In this document: one piece after another, positions 22,513 to 34,299 of the stretch
Layout: each line of letters opens with the position of its first letter
Numbering within the stretch: position 1 is the first letter of the stretch
DNA from: Uranotaenia lowii
Lineage: Eukaryota > Arthropoda > Insecta > Diptera > Culicidae
Reading direction: 5' to 3'
DNA: 64,000 nt
NCBI RefSeq assembly: GCF_029784155.1
Contig: NC_073692.1
Span: 333,145,920-333,209,919, forward strand
Program-made: the position numbers and the translations under genes
The notes under the pieces: model-generated
What the model was told of the DNA's origin: nothing
Databases searched by the model: none
What the model saw: only the letters and a program-made list of their open reading frames with translations

Positions 22513-23682
22513 GAACAGCAGCAGATTTCTGCTGCCACGAGCAGAACCAAAACATTGTTTGTTTTGGTTCCTCTTGCTATGTCCAATTCGCAATCGAGAA
22601 CAATAGATCAAGATTGCTGATGACAGGTGATGATGATAAATACGGTACAAATGTTTACATCATCACACGGTTAAGCGAGACTTCTCAAATAGGGTTCGTG
22701 GTAACACAATAGTGTTGTTAGATATTCTGGGTAAGAGTATCAAAGTACTCATTCAGAAATGAGTACTTTCTCGGATAGGGAAGATGATAAGTGGAGAGTG
22801 TGACAATAGCAATCGCTAATGAATTGTGTAGTTATTGTAGTGACCTTCCTCTAACCCCGCGTTAAAACGTGACTATCTTTGCCAAATTTCGTTTATAGAA
22901 TGATTTCTCCCTTGTTGTTGTTGTTGCATGCACGCTTCACGTTAAAACCGTCCCGTCCCCGTCGAATATTAAGCTTCAATTTTGAATTGTAAATAGTATT
23001 TTGTTAAACTCTTTTACTTAAATTCCAGATATTTCCACATTTGCTTATTTTTCATTATTATTAAAACATTCGAAATCATTTTAACTGTAAATCAGCTCTC
23101 ATTTTCTTACTAACCCTTGCTATAACCTGGGGGAGGAAGACTGAATAAAAAAAGAAAAAAATATTTCAAACGTCAAATTTCTCTCATCAATCTACCGACC
23201 AGTGTGGAGATTCAAAATTTTACTTTCTTATTTAGTGATTTGTAATAGAACTTGTTTGATGCTGAAAAGCACTTGTTTTGCATAAAACAATGATTTAATT
23301 AGGTTTTGTTTTGCTCTGGAAAATTCTTGTATGATATGGCGTATTAAGTCGCTCAAATTTCGTCAAAGTTTTGAAGCTGAATAAAAACGGTTTGATTAAT
23401 TGTTTTTCTAAAAATTTAGCTGAATCTAAATTTAGCACCCAAACAACTGAGTTACATGACTCGCAACATGAAACTGATCATCTAAAGTTAAAATTTGAAC
23501 GATTACAAATCTTTTCAACATATGCTGGCTTTTTCCGAACAGTAAAAAAAAAACAGAAAACGATGCAGAAAATTTCAGTCTTCCTCCCCCAGGCTAAAAC
23601 TACCACAGTTATGTAACGACTAGACTGACGAAACATGAAAACAGATAACTCTATTCCATCACTGAAACCTGCTTTTTCGACA
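22513..23682 (+). mobile_element. Ty1/copia 3' end with LTR (copy B), inserted in the CR1-like LINE
   Basis: 22517-22712 is clearly related to the inverted complement of 18690-18955 in copy A (shared words ACGGTACAAATGTTTACATC and ATCACACGGTTAAGCGAGA). The LTR starts TGTT at 22713 or 22716 (TGTTAGATATTCTGG) and ends CGACA at 23682. Its end matches the LTR edge of copy A (CTATTCCA.CACTGAAA). Without the MITE at 23119-23600 the LTR is about 490 bp. The CR1-like frame resumes immediately after 23682. Confidence 0.65.
23119..23600. mobile_element. hAT-like MITE, copy 2, inside the copia LTR
   Basis: The element (23127-23592, 466 bp) has terminal repeats CTGGGGGAGGAAGACTGAA and TTTCAGTCTTCCTCCCCCAG. 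It is flanked by GCTATAAC (23119-23126) and GCTAAAAC (23593-23600), an 8-bp duplication with one mismatch. Apart from its ends it is the inverted complement of copy 1 along its whole length. It lacks the internal TTTTCTGCATCG triplication. Confidence 0.88.
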
Positions 23683-24518
23683 CGATCACTTGCATTAGCA
23701 GTTTAACACCTTCGCTCACTGGTGTGACACCAACTTCCTATCTCTGAACCACAGCAAATGTGCGATCATTTCATTCAGCGGAGTCCTCTTCACGCGGAAT
23801 ATACTCTTGGGAACAAAACCATCGTCCGGGTGGACCACATCAACGATCTGGGCATTATCCTAGACCATCGCGTGGAGTTAAGGAATCATACGAATTACAT
23901 CGTTGATGAAGCTTCCAGAAGTCTGGTTTCTTATTTCACGTAACAATGGAATTTAAAGATGTGTATTGCCTCATAAGCCTGTATTGCAGCATATTTTGCA
24001 CACCTCTCGAATATGCATCTGCAGTTTGATTCCCACTTTACCAGAATGGAGCTGAACGAGTGAAGGCTTTCCAGAGGTGCCTTACGTGGGATGCTCTGCG
24101 ACACTTGAACTAACTAGCTCCGTTTCGTTCACACAGTAAAAGAAGCCGTTGTCGCCTAATTGATTTAGACACGCTTCAAGTTCTTCGTAACGCTGTATGT
24201 GTTCTAGTCCTAGCTAATCTCCTTGCATCGAGGATTGACTCTTCCATGCTGTTGCAAGCTATTCCCCTCAGTGTGCGACTCCGAGGATTAAGGAACCAAA
24301 TTCTGTAGCTCTATGTTCCCATCTGGCTGAACAACTACGAGGAGCTCTCTTATTCGAACTTTGAAAACTTTCAACCGCTTCGCCGAGTACTTTGACTTCG
24401 ACGTTTCAAGGGCTAGTTTCCGAAGAAAATGTTAATGGTTTCGAAAAAAATTTAAATTTAAGTAGTTTGTTCATTATTTTATTTTATTAAGTTATCGTGA
24501 GGATCAACATGTGATCCG

Positions 24519-24878
24519 TTGAAGATCTACATAAATAATCAAAAAACATCAAGAGATATTTTCAAAAAAAAAAAACAATCTAAGAAAGTTTTTGAATTGT
24601 GGTACATTCGTAGAACCATTGTCTTAGGACACATTATAACTGTGTTTATTTTTATAGAAAGATCTAGTTTCTTTGAGCCACCAAACAAAAAATTAAAAAA
24701 AAGTGACAAAAGTGACATAGTGACAGCCTCAAGTATAGACCTGAGACATTCCGAATTTGTTCTCATAACTTTTGGATTCAAAAATACGCCAACACCCTTT
24801 CAAAGTTTTATCATCAATACGCTACTGAATGAACTTACCTTTTTCAGATTTAAAAGAAGATGTTATCATTCCATCTAA
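24519..24878 (+). pseudogene. Possible LTR-retrotransposon RT fragment (Ty3-like)
   Basis: A 119-codon frame. Its C-terminal third reads IDLRHSEF then ITFGFKNTPTPFQSFI and NTLLNELTF, resembling the FGLxNAPxxFQ motif of Ty3/gypsy reverse transcriptases. The N-terminal part is Lys-rich and does not match. No further RT motifs, LTR or primer-binding site is seen nearby. The frame starts within the CR1-like tail. This is a weak call. Confidence 0.35.
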
Positions 24879-26154
24879 AAACGTTTCATTGTATGTAGGT
24901 CATCAATCATGGCTGTATGAATGCATCACAGTTCTGGGTAAGTTTGTATTCCTCTGCATTTTTTTTTAAATATTATTAAGGTCAACAAATCTCGAATGCA
25001 GTGTAAGTACCCGAACACCATGACTTCGTATGAACTTTTATGAAGGGAACGTAATATTTGTCTGTGCCATCTTGCAAGCGAAAATAAAACTATCACTTAA
25101 AACAACATTGAGGGTAGAAAATGTCTCAATTCAGCGTTTCAATTCCTACCCTCCTTCTCCAATGTTTGTTCACCTCGTTACTAAAGTTATAGGCTCAGTT
25201 TCATCCTAAGCCGGATCGTTTAGTCGTTAGTCGTAAACATTGATTTTCATACCAGTATATAACGAAATTTTGCGTACATGGTTTCACTTGCGTGCTTTCT
25301 GCTAAGTTGACTAGGAACAAGAAAAAAAACCAAGTGGGAAACCATTTCGCGTCGTATTTTCACCGAAAATTTGCAAATGAAATGAGATTTCTCCCTCTAT
25401 AATTTTTCGCTACCGGTTGCCTTCCAAGATGATCATCGAAACCAAACCGAAGAAAAAAGTTGCCGAGATTTGCGTCCAACCCCCATTTGTGGTCATGGGA
25501 GGTTTTTTTTCTTTGCTAAGACCCGGCTAACAAGCTTAAAAAACGGGAAAAATAATGGCACCGAACCAGAAGCACAGCGATAAACGTATTTTTGGGACTA
25601 TTTATGATTTTATTATAGTGTTCTTGCGGTGTGCGAGGGAATGGCCATTTTTTTATTGTGTGGACTCACCGTTCACCTTAAATTGGGTTTTCTTGCTCCC
25701 TCGATCGAAGAAGTTCAAGAAGGTATAGGTTTCGTTCCGAACTTGGACTCAATGAAATGGCGTTAAAGCAAAACCACGCTGCCGTCTTCGGTTGGAAAAA
25801 TTAGTTTCTGAATAATTCATGACCGATCGTCGTCGGATGAAATATAGAACGAGCTTCTGGGTGGTTGGGCCCAATCTTTCAACGGTTGTTCGGCAATAAG
25901 AATTATGATTGGTATGGTTTAAACCCAAATGGAAGTTGACCTGGTGCCGAGGTTTGCGTGGGAGCGTCAAAAAATGTTGGAAAATTAGATTGAAAAATGT
26001 GTTCATTTCATTTTTTTCACAAAGGTAAATTGATAATTAAGTACATTATTCAGTTTTTGTGAATTAATTTTTACATTCGGATTTCATGGACCAATCGTAC
26101 TCATTGATTAAATCTATTCAGCAGCCTTCTTAGATTATAGCTTTTTTTTTAATT
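24879..26154. other. Non-repetitive DNA, partly GC-richer
   Basis: The stretch 25330-25990 has near-balanced composition and no recognisable protein. The minus-strand frame at 25749-26006 has no motif. Confidence 0.4.
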
Positions 26155-28872
26155 ATCTATATATATAAAAATGAATGTTTGTCTGTCTGTCTGTTCCCTA
26201 TAGACTCGGAAACTACTAAACCGATCATCGTGAAACTTGGCATCTGAGGGTTTTTGGGGCCGGAGATGGTTTCTGTAATAGTTACAAACCGCTCCGACTT
26301 AAGGGAGAGGGGGCTTCCATACAAAATTTGTAGTTTTTCGAAACAAATTAAAGTCATGGCATCCATTTTCTCGAGATTTTTTATCCTTTGGGCGGTTTGT
26401 TTTTCGTCTCCATGGTCGAGGCGTCGCGAGCCAACGTCGCGAGAGGATAGTAACCATGGCATAGCATACTGATCAGTGGTAATATTTTGGCGCGTATTTC
26501 TCAACCAAGCATATTTTCAATGCAAGGGGCGGCTATATGAAGCCTTGATGTGATTTTTTTTTCTACTTGATTCCTAGCTCATTTGTACAGCACATGGTTA
26601 TGAATGACGCCTAGATGTGATCCAGATTGACATTTTGCCGATCGAATAAAACATATACATTATTTTTGTCAAAATCTGAAATTGAAAAGTCCTAAGAATC
26701 CATTTTGAGAGATGTTCTTTTCTTTGAGGGGTTTGTTTTTCGTCTCTATGGTCAAGAAAACGTTGTCGCAAGTGGATAGTAACCAAAGCACACTGTTCAT
26801 TGATCGCTGGACAAATTTAACAATTAGGCGCCTGTTTCTCAACCAAGAACCTATATTTCTTATGCACGTGGAGCGATATGCAACCTAGATATGTTTTTTT
26901 CTTGCTTAATTGTACACAGTACGTGGAAATAAATGACGCCTAGATGTGACACGGATTGGTAAAAATACTTCCATATTTGTTGTCCATATAGCATTTGTTG
27001 TCTAAAAAATATAAATTTAGTTCTGATGCTAATGAAATTGACACTTTGCGGACAATTGAAAAAAAAAATACTGAGAGTAAAGAATTTACATACAATTTTT
27101 TAACCCATTTTGCCTACAAGATTAGTTTTGAATCATTTTTATAACAGAAATTTGAATAAGATGTTTTCTACAGAGGTAGATCGGAAACATTTTGTTGAAC
27201 ATGTAAAAATGTACTTAACTGAAAAAGAAGATCAAAAAATCCGATCCGACACATGAACTGATCAAGAGCTTTTTCTTCAAATTAGATAAGATAGGACTGA
27301 CGTGTTCATAAGTGGAAGGTATCAGTGAAATAAACTGATTTTTATTGACCAAAAGTGAGGGAATTCATTTTCCGAAAGAATTTTCATTCAAGGAACACTA
27401 GAGCATGTTCAAACGTTCAACTTTCCTCTGTTACAAAAAAATAAAAAATTATATTTTCTTCTAAAAATTGTTACTTCGACCCAAATACACAACTGAAACG
27501 AATTTAGAAACGAAAATGGGAGCTTCGTACTTTTTGCTTACATACCAATTCAAGTACGAACTTAACATGAAAAGTGTTTTCGTGTTACATGGCTGCATAG
27601 AAGAAACTTTTGATCCGCTTTTTTGTGAAAAGTGAGACTCTAGAACTAATATTCATCTAGAAGCAAAATTTTTATAAGAAATTTTTAGTATACTTTGATA
27701 AAACTTGATAAAACAAACAAACAGATATACGTATTAAATCCATTTTGAAGCCAATACTCTGACGCATCTGTAAATAAGCTTTGCATTTACACGTGCCCCA
27801 ATATTCGGGACAAATGTTAACTTAGAAATTTTTTTTTTGTCAACATTTTTTAACAATCGATTTTCAAAGAGAAGATATAAAACGCGGAGAAATTATTTAG
27901 TGATGCAACTGATATTTTTTGCTTTAATAAATTTACGAAAGAAAAGAAAACTGTATAAAAACGATAATTTTCATACCATGAGTTGTTTAGGAAAACTTCA
28001 GGCTAAAATGTCTCATGTCCGCGAGTTTGGCATATGGCGAAACATTTTTTTAACATAATTTTGGCGCAAAAAGGATAGATATTCAAACTGCTTCGAAGGG
28101 CGAGGATGGTGAAAAAAGCTGTTTGAAAATATTTATTAAAATCCCTTTCATCGTTTTTTTTTTCAAATTTCGATAGCTTATTTTTTTAACTTCAAAAAAT
28201 ACGTCATCTTAAGCTAATTTGGGGCTGGAAGTGCTCATAATACGGGATTTTAGGAATATACTCAAAAACTGTTTTCAAAATTCTATTTCCATAAAGTACA
28301 ATGTGCAATAAATTCCAATATGTGAATCATTTTCTTTCAATTCGAAATTTATGTAAACTTGAGCCAGGAAAATCAGCCTACCTTCTTCAAGCAGTGGGGG
28401 ACAAAATTGGAAATGATGGGGGAGCTCCCATGTAGGTTTAGGATAAAGAGCTTTTCAAAAAAGGGACCATATTTTAAAAGAGGGTTTTTTTGCGTACGGA
28501 TATTTGGCATAACTCAAAAATAGATGTGGCAAATGTTTTTATGGAAGTTCGTAACTTCCCACTATGGAAAATCCACTATGGAAAATCCATAAATATTGAC
28601 ATTATTTGAGTCATTATGAAGCTTTAAAAACACAGTACAAATTTCAGATCTTGAAAAACAAGTTTAGAGATCAAGCTTCAGTAAATAATATATACCATCT
28701 TTGAATTGCAATTCGGAACTCCAGCTGCAGCTTTCATTTCAAAGTTGTTGGTTCTAAACCATGATGAGGCTTGATTAAAAAAAAAATGCTTACAAATATC
28801 AAAATTTGAATAAATTTTTACAAATTACATTTATCTTTGCAAGGTGTAGCAATGCACACCGGGTCAGCTAGT
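26155..28872 (-). repeat. ACTAGCTGACC...TATATAGAT repeat element, copy 2 (~2.7 kb)
   Basis: Read on the minus strand it starts ACTAGCTGACCCGG (28872 leftward) and ends in a GACAGACAGACAGAC tract then TTTTATATATATAGAT (26155). The region near 26391 (GGTTTGTTTTTCGTCTCCATGG) repeats near 26726, and the ATGACGCCTAGATGTGA word recurs near 26604 and 26933, so there is an internal ~330-bp tandem duplication. No transposase or RT is recognisable in its 2.7 kb. Confidence 0.6.
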
Positions 28873-28998
28873 TTTTAATATTTGATTTTTTTTATATATT
28901 TAATGTCGTTTGTGACTTTTTCCAATCAAGCCTTTTTAAATAAAGTGCTGTTTTAATTTGTTTATCAATATCACTTCTAGTTTCGTTTTCCTACGTTG

Positions 28999-29917
28999 TT
29001 AACCCTTTCCTTCCCATGGTAGCACAGGTGATCCACAACTTTGCACAGCTCGCATTTGAACTGGGCGCTTTGGATCAACACCATTTTTTCACCGAATGTG
29101 TAGATACGAGTGAAGAAACATTGCACAAAATTTGAAGAAAATCGATTCGCTAGGTTTTTCTTGGCAGATCAAAAGCTGCAAAAAGTCGGTTTTTTTTCGA
29201 ATTTAAATCAAGTCGTCATTTGTTGTTCAATAACTTGACAAGTTTTTAAAATTTCCTTCAAACAAAAATACTGACGTGCAGAAGGTTGCTTATGCAAGCA
29301 AAATCAAATGATGGTTTACTCAGATTTCAACTAAAACATAGAAATTTTTGAGTAAGTAAAGTGGATCACTGGTGATACACTGGGAACAACACGTACTTTT
29401 CTTCTTGTGAAGCTTCTTATCAATACTCATGAAAATCATTTCGTCAAAAAACATTTCACTTCAGGATAGTTAATTTATCTGCTAAAATGACCACATGTCT
29501 CGAAATATTTGTAAAAGTTCGTGATTTCCCCGAGAAACGGCATGTTTGTTTTCCTGGCGCAAAGCGTCATGGCGGCCATTGTTCAAGGCAAAAATGAAAA
29601 TTTCAAATATTTAAATAAATAGACTATCGAGTGATGCGTATACCAATGAAGTGTTTCGCCAAATAGGATTGTTTTAGTTTGTGATCAATGAGGTGATAAA
29701 ATTCCATGTTTTTTGTAATTATTTCTTGCTTTTCATTTGCACCCTATGTGTTGTTATCTTCCCAATGGAGCATATATGATCCACCTCAAAACCCAAATTT
29801 ATCGAATAGATCATTAAAGTAGCCTTAAATTATGCATCTTTTGTTCTAGAACTTTAGTTGTAAATCAATATTTCTATTTTTAAAACGTGAAAAACCTCGT
29901 GGGAAAGAATGGGTTAA
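28999..29917. mobile_element. TTAA-flanked MITE, piggyBac-like
   Basis: TTAA at 28999-29002 and 29914-29917 brackets terminal inverted repeats CCCTTTCCTTCCCA (left) and TGGGAAAGAATGGG (right, the complement with two mismatches). Subterminal TGATCCAC words occur near both ends. TTAA duplication and CCC termini are the piggyBac signature. The 911-bp interior has no coding frame. Confidence 0.75.
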
Positions 29918-30014
29918 GGAAACTTTTGTAAATCCACTCATTTGAGTCGGTTATTTTCGCCAATGTATGCTCTTTTCATAATCTTTTATACTTCATCTAC
30001 ATTAATGAGTGACA

Positions 30015-30580
30015 TAGGGCCGTTCACTAATTACGTAAGCACGATTTTGGAAATTTTCAACCCTCCCTCCCCCCTGGTAAGACAAAGTAGGATTTTTTTT
30101 TTGGTTGTGTCTATCACTGGAAAAACTGTCTAAAAATTCATTTTTTTAAGCGCCTTATATTGAATTTAAAAGATTTTTCTGAATGAAGTCTTTTTCGAAA
30201 TATAATGTATTCAAATCGTGGTGTCACAACGCGCCATTTTCTTTGTTGTTTCTTTAAATTTCTCAATTGAAATGATTGTTATGATAAAAGGCGAAAAGCA
30301 ACGAACTTTCTCAAATAATGTGATTTAGTGTTTTCGGTTTGAATTGATTTTATATAAATTTTAAAGAACCTGCAATTTTTTTTATTAATTCAAATACACT
30401 AAACGATAAATAACATATCATCAAAACTGACCAACAAATAGGTAGTGAGTACAATAAAACCAGAGTAATATGGTTTCGTATGGCTGTGGCTGTGATGAAT
30501 GTTTAATGTAATATTTCTTACGTAAGATTTTTGGAAACCCCCCAACCCCCCTAGTAAGAGATCGTACATCATAAAATTTT
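30015..30580. repeat. TTACGTAAG repeats, probably MITE debris
   Basis: The left segment at 30019-30095 reads GGGCCGTTCACTAATTACG then TAAGCACGATTTTGGAAA and a C-rich run ending CCCCCTGGTAAGA. A related segment in the same orientation at 30509-30572 reads TTACGTAAGATTTTTGGAAA and CCCCCCTAGTAAGAGATCG. The two lie ~490 bp apart. The element boundaries are not clear. Confidence 0.4.
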
Positions 30581-32027
30581 TGAAAATGTAGAATGTAGAA
30601 AGATGATGAAATTTTCATCTTCCATAGTTTGTCTTTCGTTCTTGTAATTGTAGCAATTTTCAATAAATTAAACGGACTTCAATTGAAGAATTGAAAATTT
30701 GTTTATTTCCCCCTTCAGGTTTATTGAAAAAAATCGATAAGGGGCGATGACAAAAAAAGAATTCGATGTTTTTTCAGACTTATTAAAAAAAATACAGATT
30801 ACTCAAGTCAGGCTCGTTTTCAAAACTGATTTTTTTATGGAGTTTGAAAAATGATTTGAACGTTGCTGACGTGTTTTGTACAAAAAAGATCACTAGACAT
30901 TCAAACAGAATTATCTCAACCGTGTTAGTTATTTTCCTCAGGCCCCCCTGAGCCGAAGAGCCCAGGCAACAAAATTTTCATTTTTTCGAGTTGCAAAGTT
31001 GTTTTCGAAGGAACTTTAGAAAATTGGTAAAAATTCATTCAATCAATTTGTGCACTATCTTGACAAAACTGTAGAACACTACAAGCATTTGGAAATTAAA
31101 GGTTTTGATTCAATAATCAATTTTCCCTAAAACTGCGATTCATTTTTACATTGGAGAAAAAAGTTATAGAAGTTTATTTTTCGAATTCTTAAAAAAAAAC
31201 AGGAATTATGACAATACTTTTAGGATCTGAATCCATGATTGAATTAAGAATAACAAGAAGATCAGATTTCTTTTCACGTGTATTTGTTGATTTCAAAGTT
31301 ATCAATGATCGATGCTACCGTAAAACGGGGTAACTTTAATCAACATGAAATGTATCCATATAATCAATAACTAAGTGTAAAGTTAAAATATCTCAAAACT
31401 TTTCTCTACGTTTAAAAATCTATAAGTTGAGTTTCAAATTATGAAAAACTTGGTTTGTTTTTGAAATTTCAAATGTAAGTTAAAATGTAATTTCAAAATC
31501 TTTAAATATCTAGTTTTTCGAAGGCTCGCAAACAAACAACATTCCTGATGAAATAAAAGCGTTTAGAAGCAGCAGGTTGATTTACGTGAGAGCTCAACTA
31601 CTCAGAAAATTGGTGTAGTTATTGTTGTATTTTGAGGTAAGTTTTTGATATTTAACAAATAAGGACAATTTCCTAGAGTAAGCCAGCCTAGGACAAAAGG
31701 CTTGAAACCCTATCAAATGGTAAAGTTTGAAGGAAAAAATTTTAGGGGAATAGCAAGAGGGCCTAGAAAATTGACTGAAATCAAAATTAAATTTTTTTTG
31801 TAGTTAAAATTTTATAAGTACTGTTAAAAAAATCTAGCCTCTTGATTTGTCATTTGTCATCATTGTCCTTCTTCCGACTTTAAATGTTTTTATACGTTAA
31901 GGACTGCGATGTTGTTTTTATTTCGACCACGAAGAAATCTAAACCAAGGAACATTGAAATTCAGCATTGTATACCTCTTGTAAATATTATGATGGTGTTT
32001 GGTATCCTTTATGATCAAGTAAACTCG
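30581..32027. other. AT-rich non-coding DNA
   Basis: No coding or RNA feature. One word, CCGTAAAACGGGGTAACTTT at about 31319, looks like a DNA-transposon end, but its partner was not found. Confidence 0.45.
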
Positions 32028-32698
32028 TTAAGGGGTCTAACACTTTAAAAAAATCGATTTTTTATTTTTTTTTTATTTTCTTATCGCTAAACATTTCAAG
32101 AATGTTTTGTCAAATTTTCAAGTCAATCGAAGCAAAACTGTAGAAATTATAGGCCTTTATCTCCTCTTATGTAATAATGCAAGAATTCTAGAGCAGAAAC
32201 TTCAAACGCGTTTTTCTCGAAAGCACATTTTTAAAGTCAGTGGACATCGTCATTTGAAAACTACTTCACCGATTCTTTTCAAATTTGGAACATATTTTTT
32301 ACATATAAAATACCAAACCCAAACGATTTTCTTTTTTTTTACTTTGGGAAGTTTTTACAGATAAAAAATGGCGTTTTTTTCGTGAAAATAAACTTTTTTT
32401 AAGTTAAATAAAATCGTTGGGATCCAGAAAAACATCTATTAAAAATATTTTGCTCTGATTTTTTGACTTCAGATGACACAGTGTCCACCGCAAATCCTGT
32501 TTTCTAAAAGGCATCCTCGAAATTGCTCCGTCACCGGCTCGTTTTTCAATATTTTTCTACGAAAAAATTACTAAATGTTCTTTCAAAATTGCTTTGTATA
32601 ATGCAAAACATTAGAATACATTTGTTTGAACGATAGCTCTAAAAAAAATTCGTGAAAATGGTGTTTTTTTTACCCGTTAGACTCTACTCCCCCCTTAA
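32028..32698. mobile_element. TTAA-flanked MITE, second type
   Basis: TTAA at 32028-32031 is followed by GGGGTCTAAC. TTAA at 32695-32698 is preceded by GTTAGACTCTACTCCCCCC, so the ends are inverted copies with a short extra stretch on the right. The interior is AT-rich and non-coding. An 85-codon frame at 32107-32364 has no motif. The TTAA flank suggests piggyBac-type mobilisation. Confidence 0.55.
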
Positions 32699-34299
32699 TT
32701 TTTTGTTTGATATTCTAAATGAAGTGAACTAAACTGGGCATTATCTGACCTTTTTTTTAAATGAAATTCGGTAACCGGACCGGACTGGACTTTCCCCAAA
32801 TTTTGCTAAAAGCAGGAAATCTGGCAACCTTAGTTTTGAAAATTGCAGAGCCTTCAGGGGGTCCTGGGCAATTTTCCAAGGGGGGGGGTTGGGGTGCTAG
32901 ATATATCTTTTTTTAATAATTTTAAAAATCTGGAACTGATTGTAAAAAAGAGAATTAAATTTAATTAATAACAAATTTGTCAAGTCGAAAATGAAGAGAA
33001 TGATTAAAATTGATCATTTATTCATTGCTCATGGACAGACACATTGAAAAAGTCAAATTGAAGATAAACATTTGAACTTCATCTGGGGAACACAACAGTA
33101 AGAGTATGTTCAAAATAATCATACAAGAATAAGATAATAAATTAGAATCGTATATTATATTCGCTTTTACAATAAAGTATCAGTTAAAAAAGCGAAATCA
33201 AAACTGAAAATAAAAATTTTTCCTGAGAAATATTATTTTGAACCACAAAAATACAATCGAGCTTTAATTTAAAATTATTAAATAAACATTTTAAAAAGCG
33301 AATGACTTCAGCATTTTAAAATCTAAATTTGAAAAGAAAATCTCCGTTTAAATCCCAAAACTAGTTTACATTTTATTGTGATATAATAAATTCGAAATCA
33401 TGAATATTGATATCAGTTTTCTCAAGCAAAACTCACTATAGAAGAGCTTTTGAAATGTTTTGTCTAGGATTTTGACGTGTAGGAGAGCAGAATCACAATT
33501 TGGATTTTGAAGAGTGATTAAAATTTTTAAATGATACAATTTTAAAACATTTGAAAATTGAAAGAACTAAGTATACATTTTTTTTCCTCTAAATCAACAT
33601 TGGAATTTAGAACAGGATTTCATAATTAGAATTGGATTTAAACGAGATAAAGATAAAATAGAATTCATTAATTAAGAGTTTAAAATAAAAATCCAGGGTC
33701 AGAATTTGGTTCAGCCATCCAATCCAGAAAAAAAAATCATTATAAGTCTATGATTTAAATGACATGAATCAAAACTCAGATTAGAAAGTAAAATGATAAT
33801 CTGAAGAAAAAGCTTTATTTGTAAATTGTTTTTAAAAATTTGCTTAAATTTAAGGAAAATAATGAGCATTGTAATTTTCAAAACCAATAATTCATTATGT
33901 CTCCAAGAAAACGATCATAACCGTACTTCAAAACTCGAAAATCGAAAGTTGGCAGATTGTTATAAATTTTGTGATTGAAAAACAAGACACTGTATTTGTT
34001 ATTTAATATCAGATTTCAAATTTCTCTAAATCAAGCTTGGTTCTCGAATTAAAATAAAAAATTTAGATAACTGATCAAATAATTCAATTCTTGAAAATAA
34101 AAAGTACTATGTGACGACATTGAAGTTTCAAAACCTCTCAATAAATTTACTTAACTAGTATGTAGATCAAATGAAAAAGCTGTAATCGATTAGGATTTGT
34201 TACTATTTATTGCTATGTCGAAAATTTTAAGCTATGAAACGTTGCTTTACCATTTCATCTAAAGTGTATTACGTTGAATTATAAACCTTGAACTTTTTT
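32699..34299. other. AT-rich DNA with nothing recognised
   Basis: A G run near 32879-32888 and otherwise A-rich low-complexity sequence. No frame, repeat end or RNA gene can be supported. Confidence 0.5.

Larger units (their letters stand above)
21248..24430 (+). pseudogene. ORF2 pseudogene of the CR1-like LINE
   Basis: Pieces in order: endonuclease start (YYQNVGGV ... FTETWL, 21248-21345); a pre-RT stretch (FWKHVKN near 21620, then ICNLYAEKFSSVFTTG near 21690); RT pieces with TALDGIP near 21880, FVNFFNDVL near 22385 and ADDFKLH near 22438-22455; and, after the copia insert, HWCDTNFLSLNHSKCAIISF (23715-23775), DLGIILDHRVELRNH (23845-23895), LEYASAV near 24010, CRLIDLDTLQVL near 24150 and RIDSSMLLQAI near 24240. 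The codon before ADD is the stop TAG at 22435. Many further stops and frameshifts are present, so it is long dead. Confidence 0.75.
20740..24540 (+). mobile_element. CR1-clade (T1/Q-like) LINE, degenerate, interrupted by copia
   Basis: The 5' part carries a ~250-bp tandem duplication (20824-20951 against 21075-21201, each AGCACxxGGAC ... GTTCTCCAG). An endonuclease start (YYQNVGGV near 21248, then IIAFTETWL) is followed by a deletion. RT, thumb and C-terminal segments continue to about 24440, then an AT-rich tail to about 24540. A copia 3' end occupies 22513-23682 and splits the RT. The clade call rests on the C-terminal signature (LYCS...LEYASAV, CRLIDLDTLQV, RIDSSMLLQ). Confidence 0.75.
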
